Origin: Tomocerus qinae
Taxonomy: Eukaryota > Arthropoda > Collembola > Entomobryomorpha > Tomoceridae
NCBI GenBank assembly: GCA_020055645.1
Contig: CM034546.1
Span: 75,702,001-75,766,000 of the forward strand
Direction: 5' to 3'
DNA length: 64,000 bases
Shown here: positions 11,692 through 22,910 of the stretch, in pieces
Position numbering within the stretch: position 1 is the stretch's first letter
Layout: every line of letters starts with the position of its first letter
Notes under the pieces: generated by a model
What the model was told of the DNA's origin: nothing
What the model saw: the letters and a program-made list of their open reading frames with translations, nothing else
Databases searched by the model: none
Made by a program: the position numbers and the translations under genes

Positions 11692-12776
11692 TTAGTTTCT
11701 CTTCACAGCCCCAAGAAGACCCCCAACATTGAAGTTGAGTTTCATCCAGAGGCTCTGAAGAGTTACCCTTTGTTGCCCTGCATTCGATGTCTTGAGCAAA
11801 TCGAAAAATTCTTGTTCAATCCACATTTTGTAAATATAACCCCCGATGAGGGGGCCCTGTTTACCCACCGTGGTTTTCCGACCAGGGCGTAGTCGAAAGG
11901 TACGGCCCTGGCGCAGATACCCGCGTTCATTTTATTGATATTTCCAAATATCAAATTCAGGTTCGGTGCGTTAGCTGGCTTTGGGGCCCAAGTTGTGTAA
12001 AAATCACAGTTTGATCTTGGTTCCCCAGGCCAGCCCTTCAACACACCGCCCCTGAAATTCCCAACTTGGTCTATGACCCAATTCTGGCCCTCTGCCGTCC
12101 CACACGGGATCTGTCCCCACCCGAGGTAAATCCAGGGTTTCCCCAGAATCGCCCCCACGAGGTCCAGTCCCTGGTACTCAATCATTTGTTGTTGGAGGAA
12201 ATCTTTCAACTCCTCCAACAAGACGGTGGAAATATCTGAGTTCTCTCTATCTGTGACCCCTACCATGTGTTCACAGATAGGTGTGCCTCTCGAATTTCCA
12301 CCGTCTGTTGATTTCTTTGGTTTATTCAGAGGAGTCACCCCGCTAGGCCCTCCGTCCTTTTCCCTCTCCCGTTTCTTCCCGGCGCCAGTCACCCCTGGTG
12401 ATCCCGCCCCTGACGGCCCTGCCACAATTTTTTGTTGCTGTATGGGGGAAGGATTAGCCCCCACAGGTAAACGGCGAGGTATGGCCGGCAAGCCAGCCAC
12501 CCTGCGCCGCTCTTTCCGGAGGGTTCGCTTCCGACCCCCACTTAATTTCTTCTTCCTTTCTCCTCCCAGCGGTGTTACTGTTAAAATGGGAGTTGCCGCC
12601 ACTGTGGCCTCCCCAGTATCCACCGTTGCCGTCTGCAACTCAGGTTTGTCGGTGGAGGTAGGAGGATTTGATTTTTCCTCCTCCTCTTCATTTTCTCCAT
12701 TTAAGAGGGTCTTTTCCAGCTCCTCTGCGACCGCCTCCATCTGGTCACCCGGGTTGCTGAGGCCCTCTTGCAACAT
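11692..12776 (-). mobile_element. ORF1 (gag-like) of the R1/I-type LINE, left copy with a frameshift
   Basis: From ATG 12776 the protein has an acidic, glutamate-rich N-terminal part, a basic stretch (GGRKRTLRKERRR), a low-complexity linker, and a conserved C-terminal region (GKPWIYLGWGQIPCG, LIFGNINKMNAGICA, ALVGKPRWVNRAPSS). Such ORF1 proteins bind the element RNA. A run of five C at 11840-11844 shifts the frame; the other arm has six bases there and stays open to a stop equivalent to 11692. I see no CCHC zinc knuckle. Assignment as ORF1 rests mainly on its position 5' of the endonuclease. Confidence 0.65.
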
Positions 12777-12877
12777 CTCCTCCTCCCATTCGCTCCTTGT
12801 ACAGAATGGTGTAAATAAAAGAGAAAAGGTTAGTTTATATTTTATTTGCCACTCATTTCTGTATTTTTTCTCTTAAA

Positions 12878-12917
12878 ACTACTACTACTGCTACTACTAC
12901 TGCTACTACTACCACTA
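12878..12917 (+). repeat. Trinucleotide microsatellite (CTA/CTG type)
   Basis: A run of about 13 ctactg-like triplets; the mirror copy lies at about 61440-61482. It gives a poly-serine run in one frame, which is not evidence of a gene. Confidence 0.85.
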
Positions 12918-13900
12918 CAATTAATAAAAATAATAATAATATTTTCGGCATATTTTTTCACAATAGCAATATTGTTTGAATGTGTGCAAGCAAAATCACA
13001 AGTAATATCGCTTGCGCACATTCCTGTTGCTATAATATATACAGGGAAGAGAAGCACCATGAGGTCCTCTCTTCCTAACCTTGTTTTTTTAACTTTTTTG
13101 AGAGGAGTCTGAAAAATCGGTGTGTCACTTACCTTCGGGGAGTCCCCAAGTTGGCCACACCGACATCCGCCTCCTTTTCCATTTGACTTAATTGTCACTT
13201 TTTTAATTATTTAATTAAAGTTTGTGGAGCAAAAATCTATCTTACTGCTTCCTTCAAAACTCGCGCCGAATCAATCTTCGCTCTTTTACATGGTGTTTAT
13301 ATCATTGTAATACACTTAACCGATCGTCGGTTATTAAGTGTCAAAGCTCATTCTGCGCCACCGAAGAGAAATGTGAATGCAAAGAAGGTTTGTTAAAAAC
13401 TTCTTTGCCACCTAACAAACCTGAACCACGAAGCAAACGCAAATTTGACTTATCTAACTCAGATATGACAGGGCACAATGAAAATTGAAAGGGAAACGTG
13501 ACTAAAAGTTTTGTTCGTTTACATCATTATCGAGTCTAAAAAATTAAATTTCAATGTATATTGTAAAATAAAAACATTTGTGAACAAAGGAAACGAAACT
13601 GCAAAATCGAGTTGTGTTGTGGCATTATTAAGTATTTGTGCCAATATCTTTAGCGTAATGACTTAAATTACATATGCAAATGGTTGAGTCTCTGGTGGAC
13701 TGGAGACCTCACTAAGCAATAATCATCGTTGTTGCGCTCGATAGATGCTCCACCACTGCATTGAAGGTAACTTGCATGTACAGTCAAATACAGTGGTGTG
13801 ACATCTATCGAGCACAATAACTTTGAATTATTCCTTAATGAGATCGCCCATCCACTAGAGACTTGTAATAAGAAACTCAACCATTTAGACCTAACAATGG

Positions 13901-14075
13901 ACCAGTTGGCTATTCAATCAGCGCCCCTTCAGCGAGACACCACGACATTAAAAAGATGGACACAACAACCGAGTTTCGGTCCACCGCAGCGTCCATAAAC
14001 CATTAGGCGGTCATGTCTATCTTTTTAATGTCGTGGTGTCTCGCTGAAGGGGCGCTGATTGAATAGCCAACTGGT
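13901..14075. repeat. Long perfect hairpin, 57-bp arms
   Basis: 13901-13957 and 14019-14075 are exact reverse complements, with a 61-bp loop. The mirror copy is 60284-60458. It lies next to a longer imperfect palindrome (13681-13883). Confidence 0.92.
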
Positions 14076-15674
14076 ACATTATAATTTAGATCTAAATCAC
14101 TACGAGCAACTTTTGGACTCCTACGCTATTGTGCGTTTTAATGGGCACGTTGGAAGCAACCCGCTGCATATCCCTATGGGGAAATTAAAAAATGGGTGGG
14201 AAACGTTTGCCAATGACGTCATTGGCGAAGGTTTACTTACATCCACAAGGGGAATTAGGGATCGGTTGTAGTCATGTAATTTTTCCACACATTTTCAATT
14301 GTTCCGAACCCCAATAAATCGAATAATACACCATTCCTTCTCAGTATGTTTGTTCTATTTTTCTTATGTTGGAAGTGTGTGAGGCAAGGTACGTAAAATT
14401 TTAGATTGTTAAGGTGATATGTCCTAAGGTGATACCCTATGTCGCTTCCATTTCAATCTAAAATTTTACTTATTAAGAGATTGCGAATTTATGCAGCAGT
14501 CCATTGCTTTATATATTACCTACGGGGTCAAAAAAGAATACTTGATCTGTGAACTTCTTTGATTTGTTCGTTTTGATGCTTTGTCCACAAGCCGATTTGT
14601 TAGTCGAAATCATTTGAAGCCAACTGAAATGTAGTGCTGTTAGCGACTACAACCACTCTATGATCTCGATTATGTTATCGTTGCTTAGTCTTAGGTACGT
14701 TAAAAATATTTTAAACGTTATACAAATTTCCAAATAAAATTTTGATTCTTCTTGAAAGTGTACCTCTTCGACTTTCCCTCTCAATCACCCAGTAAATTTC
14801 CAAAGGATGATACGAAATACATAAATTTTATTTCAAATGATAAGGAATAAATATTAATGGATGTGCATTGGCCAGTTCTTCCCTGCCGTAACAATCCCCC
14901 ACAACAATAAAGGACGTATAGAGGGATGAGCTTTAAGGGTTGAGCTCCCTCCCCCCGAAATCTTTTTTGCAAAAAATCTAGGGTTTGCCATTTATTGACC
15001 ATTTTCGTCAAACGTGCGAATGTATTTAGTTTAAATTTGGAAGTCTTAGCCCCCTCTGAAATTTAGTTCTTTATACGTGCTTGGAATGTATAATCGTAGA
15101 AAATTAAAAATCGCTCACCGGGACTGCCAAAAGCGGGTTTTGTCTCAAGTCCTGGTTGTTGTTATCGTCGTTGTTGTCGTTATGAACCTTAAATATGAAT
15201 AAACTAAATCAAATTGGGCTTGCAACTAGAAAAAAGATCATTGACAATATCCTTTTACCAGATCCATGGGTAACAGGAGAAGACGGTAACCTATACATAA
15301 CAAGAGAATATAAATTTTGCAATCCAATTTTGCAATCTTCATATGATGATATCAGTGACACAATAATTATCCATGAAACAAAAATAAGCTTAACAACAAG
15401 CTACGAAATTAAAAAATGAAAAAATCGATGCTTACTAAATGGAAACGTTAAATCTTCTTCTATGAATGGTCGGGCACAGGATTTTGAATCCAAAAAAGTT
15501 CTAATCGACGAAATAGTAATAATATATCGACACCTATGGTAGACAGTGTAACGATAAACTTGCCAGTGACACTGGACAAAAAGTATCTCTTTGTGGGATC
15601 CAGGTTGAAAATATACGAAGCATAGACTATTGTGATTATGAAACCGGAAAAGAACTGAAGTATCTACTAGTCCG

Positions 15675-15699
15675 TAGCACTCAGCACTGCTGAGTGCTA
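15675..15699. repeat. 25-bp palindrome
   Basis: Perfect 12-bp arms around a central C (tagcactcagca / tgctgagtgcta). Its mirror copy lies at about 58660-58685 in the other arm. Confidence 0.85.
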
Positions 15700-15883
15700 A
15701 TCCACTACAAAGTTGCGCCATTTTCAAATTTTCATTGTTGTTCCTCGTTTTACTACAAAGTGCCAATGAATGACCACGTTATTTTAGTTTTTATTGATAA
15801 TGAGACATAATTGGCGTACTAATGAATGTCGCCCAATGATCATTTCAGACATTTCGAGACAATGACATGTTCCTAATGACCAG

Positions 15884-17135
15884 ACGTCGGAATTTTATTT
15901 AAGTAAAATTTTTATAGCCTTCTCATAGAGTTCTGAGACTTCGTATCTACACGAATCATGCACTGAGGATTTCAAAAATATAAAAGTGTTAGTAAACTTT
16001 TTTACACTTTTGAGTTATAAAAAAATTTAAAGTTTTAGTAAATTTTTTTTATATAAAAAAAGTTTACATAAAATTTTCGACATAAAAAAATCTTTAAAAA
16101 ATATTTTGGCAATTTCCAGAATATTGTATGTTCAAAATTTTTTTCAAAATTCTCAAAATGAAACTTACAATAAAATAAATGCATTTGCATAAATAATCTT
16201 TTCAATAAGCCTACAGTGACCAAGATTATTCAAGGTTAAGCGGGGCTTTCAAACATTACATTTTAGTGTCGTTGTAGTTAGAGTTGAATTACAAGAAAAA
16301 TTGCAATATGCAGAAAGTAAAACTGACAATTTCCGTCTTTATTTCTTGTCGATTGAATTTATTCTATTATACCAATTTTTGTTATAATGTTTTAGTATGC
16401 ACAAGGCATTTTTGAGTCCACGGCGACAAAACATGAATATGGAAAATGTTGAAATCTCACCTTATTATTTAACCATATGATTTTGCCATGGGTGTAATTT
16501 TGCCCGTTTTGTTGACTTTATTTAATTTCAACTTTAAAAATTTAATTTAAGATTTAAGATAATAAGGAAAATATTACGTTTGGATTGAATTTTAACGTAT
16601 TATAATCCGATTTTAAATTGGTCTGGAATTTTAGAAGTTAAGATTCGATATTAAGTTTAGATTAAATTTTAATATAAAATTTATATAATTTTAAGATAGC
16701 AAGCTTGGACTACATTTTAATACTGCAATATATATGTTTTAAGATGTTAAGTTTGGATTAAGTTTATATATTATTGAAATGTGTATGATTTTAAGATGGT
16801 AAGTTTGGATTTTAAAATTGAAGATTAAATGTACAATAATGAAATGGTATAATACATGCAGTTCTTATTTATCACCTGATTATTTAGGTAGAGTTTCTGG
16901 CTTTTGATTTTTAATATGTTATATAGATAATATTTTTGCCGAAATCAAAAAAAACTGTTTAGAGAAAATTATTGCCATGTTGGTAAATTTTTATAAAACA
17001 TTTTTTGCATTTTTGGTAAAACTTTATGAAAAATTTGTACCATTTTTTGGTAAAACTTTATGAAAAATTTTTACCATTTTTTGGTAAATTTTCGTGTAAA
17101 ATTTTTGCGATTTTAAATAAATAAAATTCCGACGT
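15884..17135. mobile_element. Non-autonomous TIR DNA transposon, 1.25 kb (left arm copy)
   Basis: The ends are inverted copies of acgtcggaattttattta (18 bp at 15884-15901 and 17118-17135). The outermost acgt is its own reverse complement, so it could be either part of the TIR or a 4-bp target duplication. The inside is extremely AT-rich with short direct repeats (ttttggtaaa-type at 16980-17090) and no ORF. The superfamily is not assignable. Confidence 0.75.
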
Positions 17136-17142
17136 ATGTATA

Positions 17143-18065
17143 TGGGTTATAACATGGGTTTCCGCAAATTGCTATCCTTTCAAGACAGGGCCTTAAACCC
17201 TACTCAAGAACTATGGTCAATCTAGTAATCTCACCATGCCCCACTCTCCCTCAAAATTTTTGCTCAAAAGTTTTATTAACCTATGGTATACTGTTTATAA
17301 TATGGGTTCCCGCAAATAGCTATCCTTTCAACACAGGGCCTTAAAACCTTCCCAAGAACTATGGTCAATATGATGGGTCAATCTAAGAATCTCACCATGC
17401 CCCACTCTCCCTCAATATTTTTGCTCAAAAGTATTATTACCCGATGGTATACTGTTTATAATATGGGTTCCCGCAAATAGCTATCCTTTCAACACAGGGC
17501 CTTAAAACCTTCCCAAGAACTATAGTCAATATGATGGGTCAATCTAAGAATCTCACCATGCCCCACTCTCCCTCAATATTTTTGCTCAAAAGTGCTATTA
17601 ACCCTTGGTATATGGGTTATAACATGGGTTCTCGCAAATTGCTATCCTTTCAACACAGGGCCTTAAAACCTACCCAAGAACTATGATCATTACGGTGGGT
17701 CAATCTAGTAATCTCTCCACGCCCCACTCTCCCTCAATATTTTTGCTCAAAAGTGCTATTAACCCGTGGTATATGAGTTATAACATGGGTTCCCGCAAAT
17801 TGCTATCCTTTCAACACAAGGCCTTAAAACTGGCTCAAGAACTATGGTCATTATGGTGGGTCAATGAAGGAAATTAACCATGCCCCACTCTCCCTCAATA
17901 TTATTTACTCAAAAGTATTATTACCCGATGGTATACGGGTTATAACATGGGTTCCCGCAAATTGCTATCCTTTCAACACAGGGCCTTAAATCCTACTTAA
18001 GAACTATGGTCAATATGGTGGGGCAATCTGGGAATCTCACCATGCCTCACATAGTCTCAATATTT
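17143..18065 (+). repeat. Satellite-like tandem array, ~158-bp unit, about 6 copies
   Basis: Each unit contains gggttcccgcaaattgctat, a caacacagggccttaaa segment, caagaactatggtcaat and ccccactctccctcaa. Copies start near 17143, 17290, 17456, 17612, 17772 and 17934. The array begins within a few bases of the inner end of the left inverted-repeat arm. The ORF at 17683-17877 is only a chance frame in the repeat. Confidence 0.9.
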
Positions 18066-19595
18066 TTGAGCAAAAGTTATCACTACTAATGATAATCATA
18101 TTGTTCGAGTTGCGCAGTGAAAATTTCCGTAGGTCGGTATGTTTGTTTATATCACCGTGTGTTAATTTGAGGCTCTGTCTAATAACGTGATAACGAAGCT
18201 AAGCAGAACCCAATCTTAAACTCCTTGCCCGTTCCCATCAAAATAGAACTTTTAACATATTATTATGCACGGGAACTAAATAGATGTTTCATAATAGTGT
18301 ATGTGCTCACGTTCGGCGTACAGACAGTACAATTAAATGCGGTCTGTTCTGTGCTGTGAGATGTTATGAGAACTTGGTGCTTTTCGATGTTTTCACGCAT
18401 TTAATATTTCTGTATTTTAATTCGCTTTTACTGGTGAATTTGTAATTGAGAAAACTAAAACGGCTACTAAATTTCGTGTTTTTATATACTATCACGCATT
18501 TAATGCTTTGGTATTTGGAAAAGTGAACGTTTTTTGGGTGTACTATCCGTCACCTTCCATGTTCATCACGATTTTCTACAAGTGCTTACTGGTAAATAGG
18601 TTTGAAGATTAAAATAATATATCTTTTATTTTATTAGTTATTTGAAAGTAAAACTTGGTAACTAAACGGTAATGGACGACATTCACTTTCTAAAAATTTA
18701 GCTACTATCACGCATTTTTAATACATCAACTATCCGACTCTTTCGACTATCCGTCGAAAGGAACACAAGATGTCTCTGTCACTAATAAATAGACCTGAAA
18801 GAACAGTCCCACTGTGCCATCTGTCACACTTTGAATTCATTACCGTTATTAACAAGAACTCATCAGTGAGTTGAGTTTTGAAAGGGTAATAGACCAAATT
18901 CACTTTCAAAAAATGAAGTGAGCCTTAACCTCCACATTCAAACTCCAAGCAGAAAATTGACGTTTTCTCGGTTAGACACTTTTGGTGGGCCAACAAAGGC
19001 AGTCCACTTAATTTGTTCATGTTCTGCTCTGCCTAACCAAAGTGCGTAACCATGAAAACGTCATGCAATTGATACAAAAGTGTTCTACTGAACGCATTTT
19101 ATAAGTTTGAATAAAAGTCACCTCCCAAACGCCCCCACCGTGACCAAGATTTGTTTTCTCAGATCCGGCAGCACTTTTCTTTTATAAATGTTGTTATTTT
19201 ATATCAAGGTTTAGATCTGAAAAGAGGCAAAAATAATGATGGGTGACTAAATGTGAATATTATTGGTGAATAATTAAGTTAATTTTGTTGCAACGGTGGC
19301 AGCATTTTTTTGTTTAGTTAAGGTATTATTTTGTAAGTCAAAAAGTATTGTCAATAACCCAAAATTTTTTTACTTTTCAGCAAAAATTCAATTCATTATA
19401 TTCAACTGAAAAATGAGTGAGTAGTACATTTATTCGACGTGACTCCATTTGAGTTGATAATTTTAACATACAATACACCCACTTTATAATACATGTATTT
19501 TTACCGCATTAAGTGTTATTCTATTTAATAAGTATTGTATTTTTTATTTCTGGAACAGCTTTTTTAAAAGCTACAACAAAATTTAATTAACCGAC
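18066..19595. other. Non-coding stretch, no gene seen
   Basis: AT-rich. The motif tcacgcatttaat recurs near 18390, 18490 and 18710, suggesting a worn repeat. No ORF of interest on either strand. Confidence 0.5.
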
Positions 19596-19970
19596 CGCTT
19601 GGCGGTTACTTGCCAAAAGCCAGGCTTGACCTCTAAACGGTCCATTGCCAATACAGGCTAACTTGACCTCTAGACGGTCCATTGCCAATACAGGCTAACT
19701 TGACCTCTGAACGGTCCATTGCCAATTAAGGCTAACTTGATCTCTAAACGGTTCGTTAGCAATACAGGCTGCTAACTTCACCACTAGACGGTACATTATC
19801 AATACCGGCTAACTTGACCTCTCAACTGTCCATTGACAGTGAAGGCTAACTTGACCTCTAAACGTTTCATTGGCACTTAAGGCTAACTTAACCTCCAAAC
19901 GTTCCATTGGTACTTAAGGCTAACTTGACCCCTGAACGGTCCATTATTAATTAACACAAACCTCATGTTT
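19596..19970 (+). repeat. Minisatellite, ~37-bp unit, about 9-10 copies
   Basis: Degenerate tandem copies built around ttgacctctaaacggtccat and a gccaatacaggctaa tail. The first copies are regular at 37 bp; later ones diverge and vary in length. Confidence 0.9.
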
Positions 19971-20297
19971 TATTTTTCTTTGTAAAATAAGGCTGACTTG
20001 ACTTTAAATTGGACTGCTTGGTGGTTAAATGAAATGAAAACGTTGGGATTTTGACGTTTTCAATTTTTAAAATTTTTTAATATTAATTGGTTATTACTTT
20101 TTATGTACTCAAGGATGGAGTTCTGCTCGACAAATACATCGTACAGGAGCAAAGCAATCAAAAGAACATACATTATGTTAGTATTGAACCCATCTGTATA
20201 CTGGTGTAATTGGCCTACTACAAACCAGTTCCTACAAAATTGTTTATAGAAATACTAGCCCCATGTACGACAGGACCTGGGTCCTGTGACCGCCTAG

Positions 20298-21640
20298 TTG
20301 GCTTATAACAGGGGTTGGATTGTTCAGTTGAAAACATCCAATAGGTCTTTAAGAAAACAAGTCAATCAACTAGAACAGTCTCCTCCAGAAAGGGATATGG
20401 AACTGGTTCTATCTCAAACACCGTTTTCATCCGCTACAACAGACTTTCATGGTGTAGGTTCAGGTACATTGGCAGCGAATTTTTATTTCAATGATGAAGA
20501 ATGGAAAGAGAAACATGACACCATTCTTGAAGAAAACACTGAGTTTCGTAGAGGGATGCAGGATATTCTTGACGAAATGCATAAATTTCTATGCATTTCG
20601 TCTTTGATGCAAGGCTTTGATTTCTATGCACACCCAAGTCATTATGCGATATCGCAGCTTGTTCGCCGCTCTTCATGAGAGTAATTCTGTAAGACCTCCT
20701 GTATACAGAGAAGGAGTTGACTTTGCCGAAGCGTTTAATTTATTTACAAAAGCACAAGAAAAATGTATCGAGTTGGAAAATCAGCTGTTTTCTGAAAGAA
20801 ATAAGTTAGACGAGTACGAACAAAGGTGTAAAACTTTGGAAGATTTGCTGACAGCCATAAAAGATGGAAGCGAACAAGATTTTACAATTAATTCAATGCA
20901 TAAAATACAAGATGCTAGGATTGAAGTAGCAAGGTGGAAAAGGAAATTAGAACAGTGTGACTCCAAATGTGCCAATCTTTAAGAAACCGTTCACCGTTTG
21001 GAAACCCGGGCAAGCAATCTTGAAGAGGATCAAATTCGTTTAGAACATTTGCTAGAATTAAAATATTCGTTAACATTGATAGCTACATCGGTAGAAAAGG
21101 GTAGTAATTTACCAGGAGATATTCTGTCATCGACTTCCCTCCCAACCCTATTGTCCATCAACTCATCCCAAAAAATTAGTCCAATAAAAACCCACAAAGA
21201 TACACAAACGGACGATAGTTATCTAAATGTAAGTACTCGAGAAGATGGCTCCACAGAAATGATTTCCAAAAACGAAAACCTTGAAGAATTAGTAGAGACC
21301 CTTCGGATACGAATTTCCGAACTTGAAAATACAGTGCAGACAAAGGAAAAAGTAATAAATGAATTCAAACTAATGCAACTACCACCACCTAATGTCTCCA
21401 GGAGTCGCTTATAGACGGTTCGGAAGAAGGCTTGATTCATCCTGCGGACGTTCAGGAAGCCCTTGTTATCACTAAAGAAAATATAACTTCGCTAAACGAT
21501 CGCTTAAAAACGAAAAAAGGATAGCATTAGCCAGTACAGAAAACTGTTGGCTGAAGTTCGCACAGAAATGAGTTCTACTAGATCGTCACGTCCAGGAAAT
21601 GAGAGCTTTGCAGCTGACCATTTACCAACAACAGCAAGCA
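20298..21640 (+). pseudogene. Intronless coiled-coil pseudogene resembling CEP290
   Basis: A run of heptad-rich sequence extends over about 1.3 kb without introns but needs several frames. The first (20298-20678) contains EENTEFRRGMQDILDEMHK, which resembles a conserved segment in the central coiled coil of CEP290, the transition-zone protein of cilia. The next frame (20617-20982) continues with a coiled coil and ends at a TAA; the same frame resumes at 20998-21414 (LETRASNLEEDQIRLEHLL). A further shifted piece reads ALVITKENITSLNDRLK, near 21455-21510. Frameshifts plus a stop mark it as a pseudogene. Lack of introns suggests a retrocopy or one large ancestral exon. Coiled coils resemble each other, so the CEP290 assignment is moderate. 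Confidence 0.5.
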
Positions 21641-21783
21641 TGATATCTCGAAAAACTAAGCCGGGGACTTGTAGTCGCTGTTATGCAATTAATCTAATTT
21701 GTCATAATTCAGATGCACTTCTCTTCCGTAACACAGCAACTATAATTATAATATATCTATACAGTGTAGCGGTAATGATGTAG

Positions 21784-22174
21784 TTCTAAGTCATGAAATA
21801 TAGAAACAAGTGAACAGCGAGATTGTATGTTACTATCAGAATTGTGTTTTGGGGACCATAAATGCAATTATGTTGTTGCAACTCTGCCACGAAATTGTTT
21901 GCTACTTTACAAAAGAAGACACCTTGATGCTCTTTTCAGAAATCGTGTCCTGGGTATAACTAGGAAATGTCTAATTTTGTAATGCAGCAAGTTGGGCGGA
22001 TCCCCCAGAATACGATTCTGATAGTAACAATCAGATTGCACGGAATTCATTGCTTATCTGTAATATTATTTTAGCGACAGTTTACAAAATTTAACGGAAA
22101 CAAACTAAACCAAAAATAAAATACGGATTATAGGGTAAAATTTAAACCTACAACAAAATTTTCCAGTGTTAAAC
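21784..22174. other. Non-coding, nothing recognised
   Basis: No ORF, repeat or signal of note between the pseudogene and the foldback element. Confidence 0.5.
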
Positions 22175-22578
22175 AATAGACGTTCCCGGGATTTACCGAC
22201 ATCTAGCACTTCGTCGCGGTTGTGAAGGTATAATTTGAGAAACAGCGACGAGATGTGGGATTAGAAAGGAGCCACTTAGTAAATTGGGGAGGCGGCTCTC
22301 ACTCCTCCTGTGGCTGTCCTCTCACCCGCATAATACTACACTGCCTGCCTAGTATTATGCGGGTGAGAGGACAGGGGTTTTTTTTTGTTTTATTATACTA
22401 TGCTATGTATGTATGAATAGTGGTACTACTTGTGTAATAATAATAATATAAAATCAGCCGCCTCCCCAATCTACTAAGTGGCTCCTTTCTAATCCCACAT
22501 CTCGTCGCGGTTTCTCAAATTATACCTTCACAACCGCGACGAAGTGCTAGATGTCGGTAAATCCCGGGAACGTCTATT
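22175..22578. mobile_element. Foldback element with ~122-bp inverted arms and an inner hairpin
   Basis: 22175-22296 pairs with 22456-22578, nearly perfect over about 122 bp (outer end aatagacgttcccggg). Inside lies a second, perfect 23-bp inverted repeat (22315-22337 with 22351-22373). No coding capacity and no obvious target duplication. It fits a MITE or foldback transposon of 404 bp. Confidence 0.85.
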
Positions 22579-22910
22579 ATCAAAACAAGTCAACAACTAC
22601 TAAATCCTATTCACCAACACAACATTGAATAACATCGCAAAAAAGCACTATAACTACACAAATTATTTAAACCTGGCATTTTTTTCACTAATTAAGACAT
22701 CGCACTGCTAAAAAATGTCAACTCATTAACAATATGCACTAAAAGAACAACGAAAAATATAAAAGTTATCATATACATCTCATGTGCTAATATGTAGGTC
22801 AAACATTAAAATAATTCAATCAATGCCAGAAATGGTAGTAACTAGTTTAAGCAACGTATTAGCCAATTCCATCTAGATGCTTTCCATTTGCAAAGGCAGA
22901 CGAAACGATG

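Larger units (their letters stand above)
13200..15883. other. Non-coding part of the left arm, rich in hairpins
   Basis: No recognisable gene. It contains several strong inverted repeats: 13313-13340, 13379-13408, 13681-13883 (imperfect, ~90-bp arms), 13901-14075 (perfect 57-bp arms), 14393-14469 (perfect 16-bp arms) and 15675-15699 (25-bp perfect palindrome). A 74-codon frame at 15195-15419, present in both arms, matches nothing I know. Confidence 0.6.
10362..17138 (+). repeat. Left arm of a giant inverted repeat (at least 6.78 kb)
   Basis: This entire segment is the reverse complement of 57222-64000. Many translated segments are identical in both arms (for example 15401-15766 minus and 58593-58958 plus; 14781-15011 minus and 59347-59577 plus; 13668-13880 minus and 60479-60691 plus). 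The differences I noticed are a few 1-2 base indels, mostly in homopolymers, and scattered substitutions. The right arm is cut by the window edge, so true arm length is unknown. The inner border coincides with the end of the TIR element at 15884-17135. Confidence 0.95.

Noticed and set aside
13668-15766. Small ORFs in the arms (13668, 13798, 14059, 14781, 15401) as genes because they recur
   Set aside because: They recur only because the arms are near-identical copies; several run through hairpins and none shows a domain.
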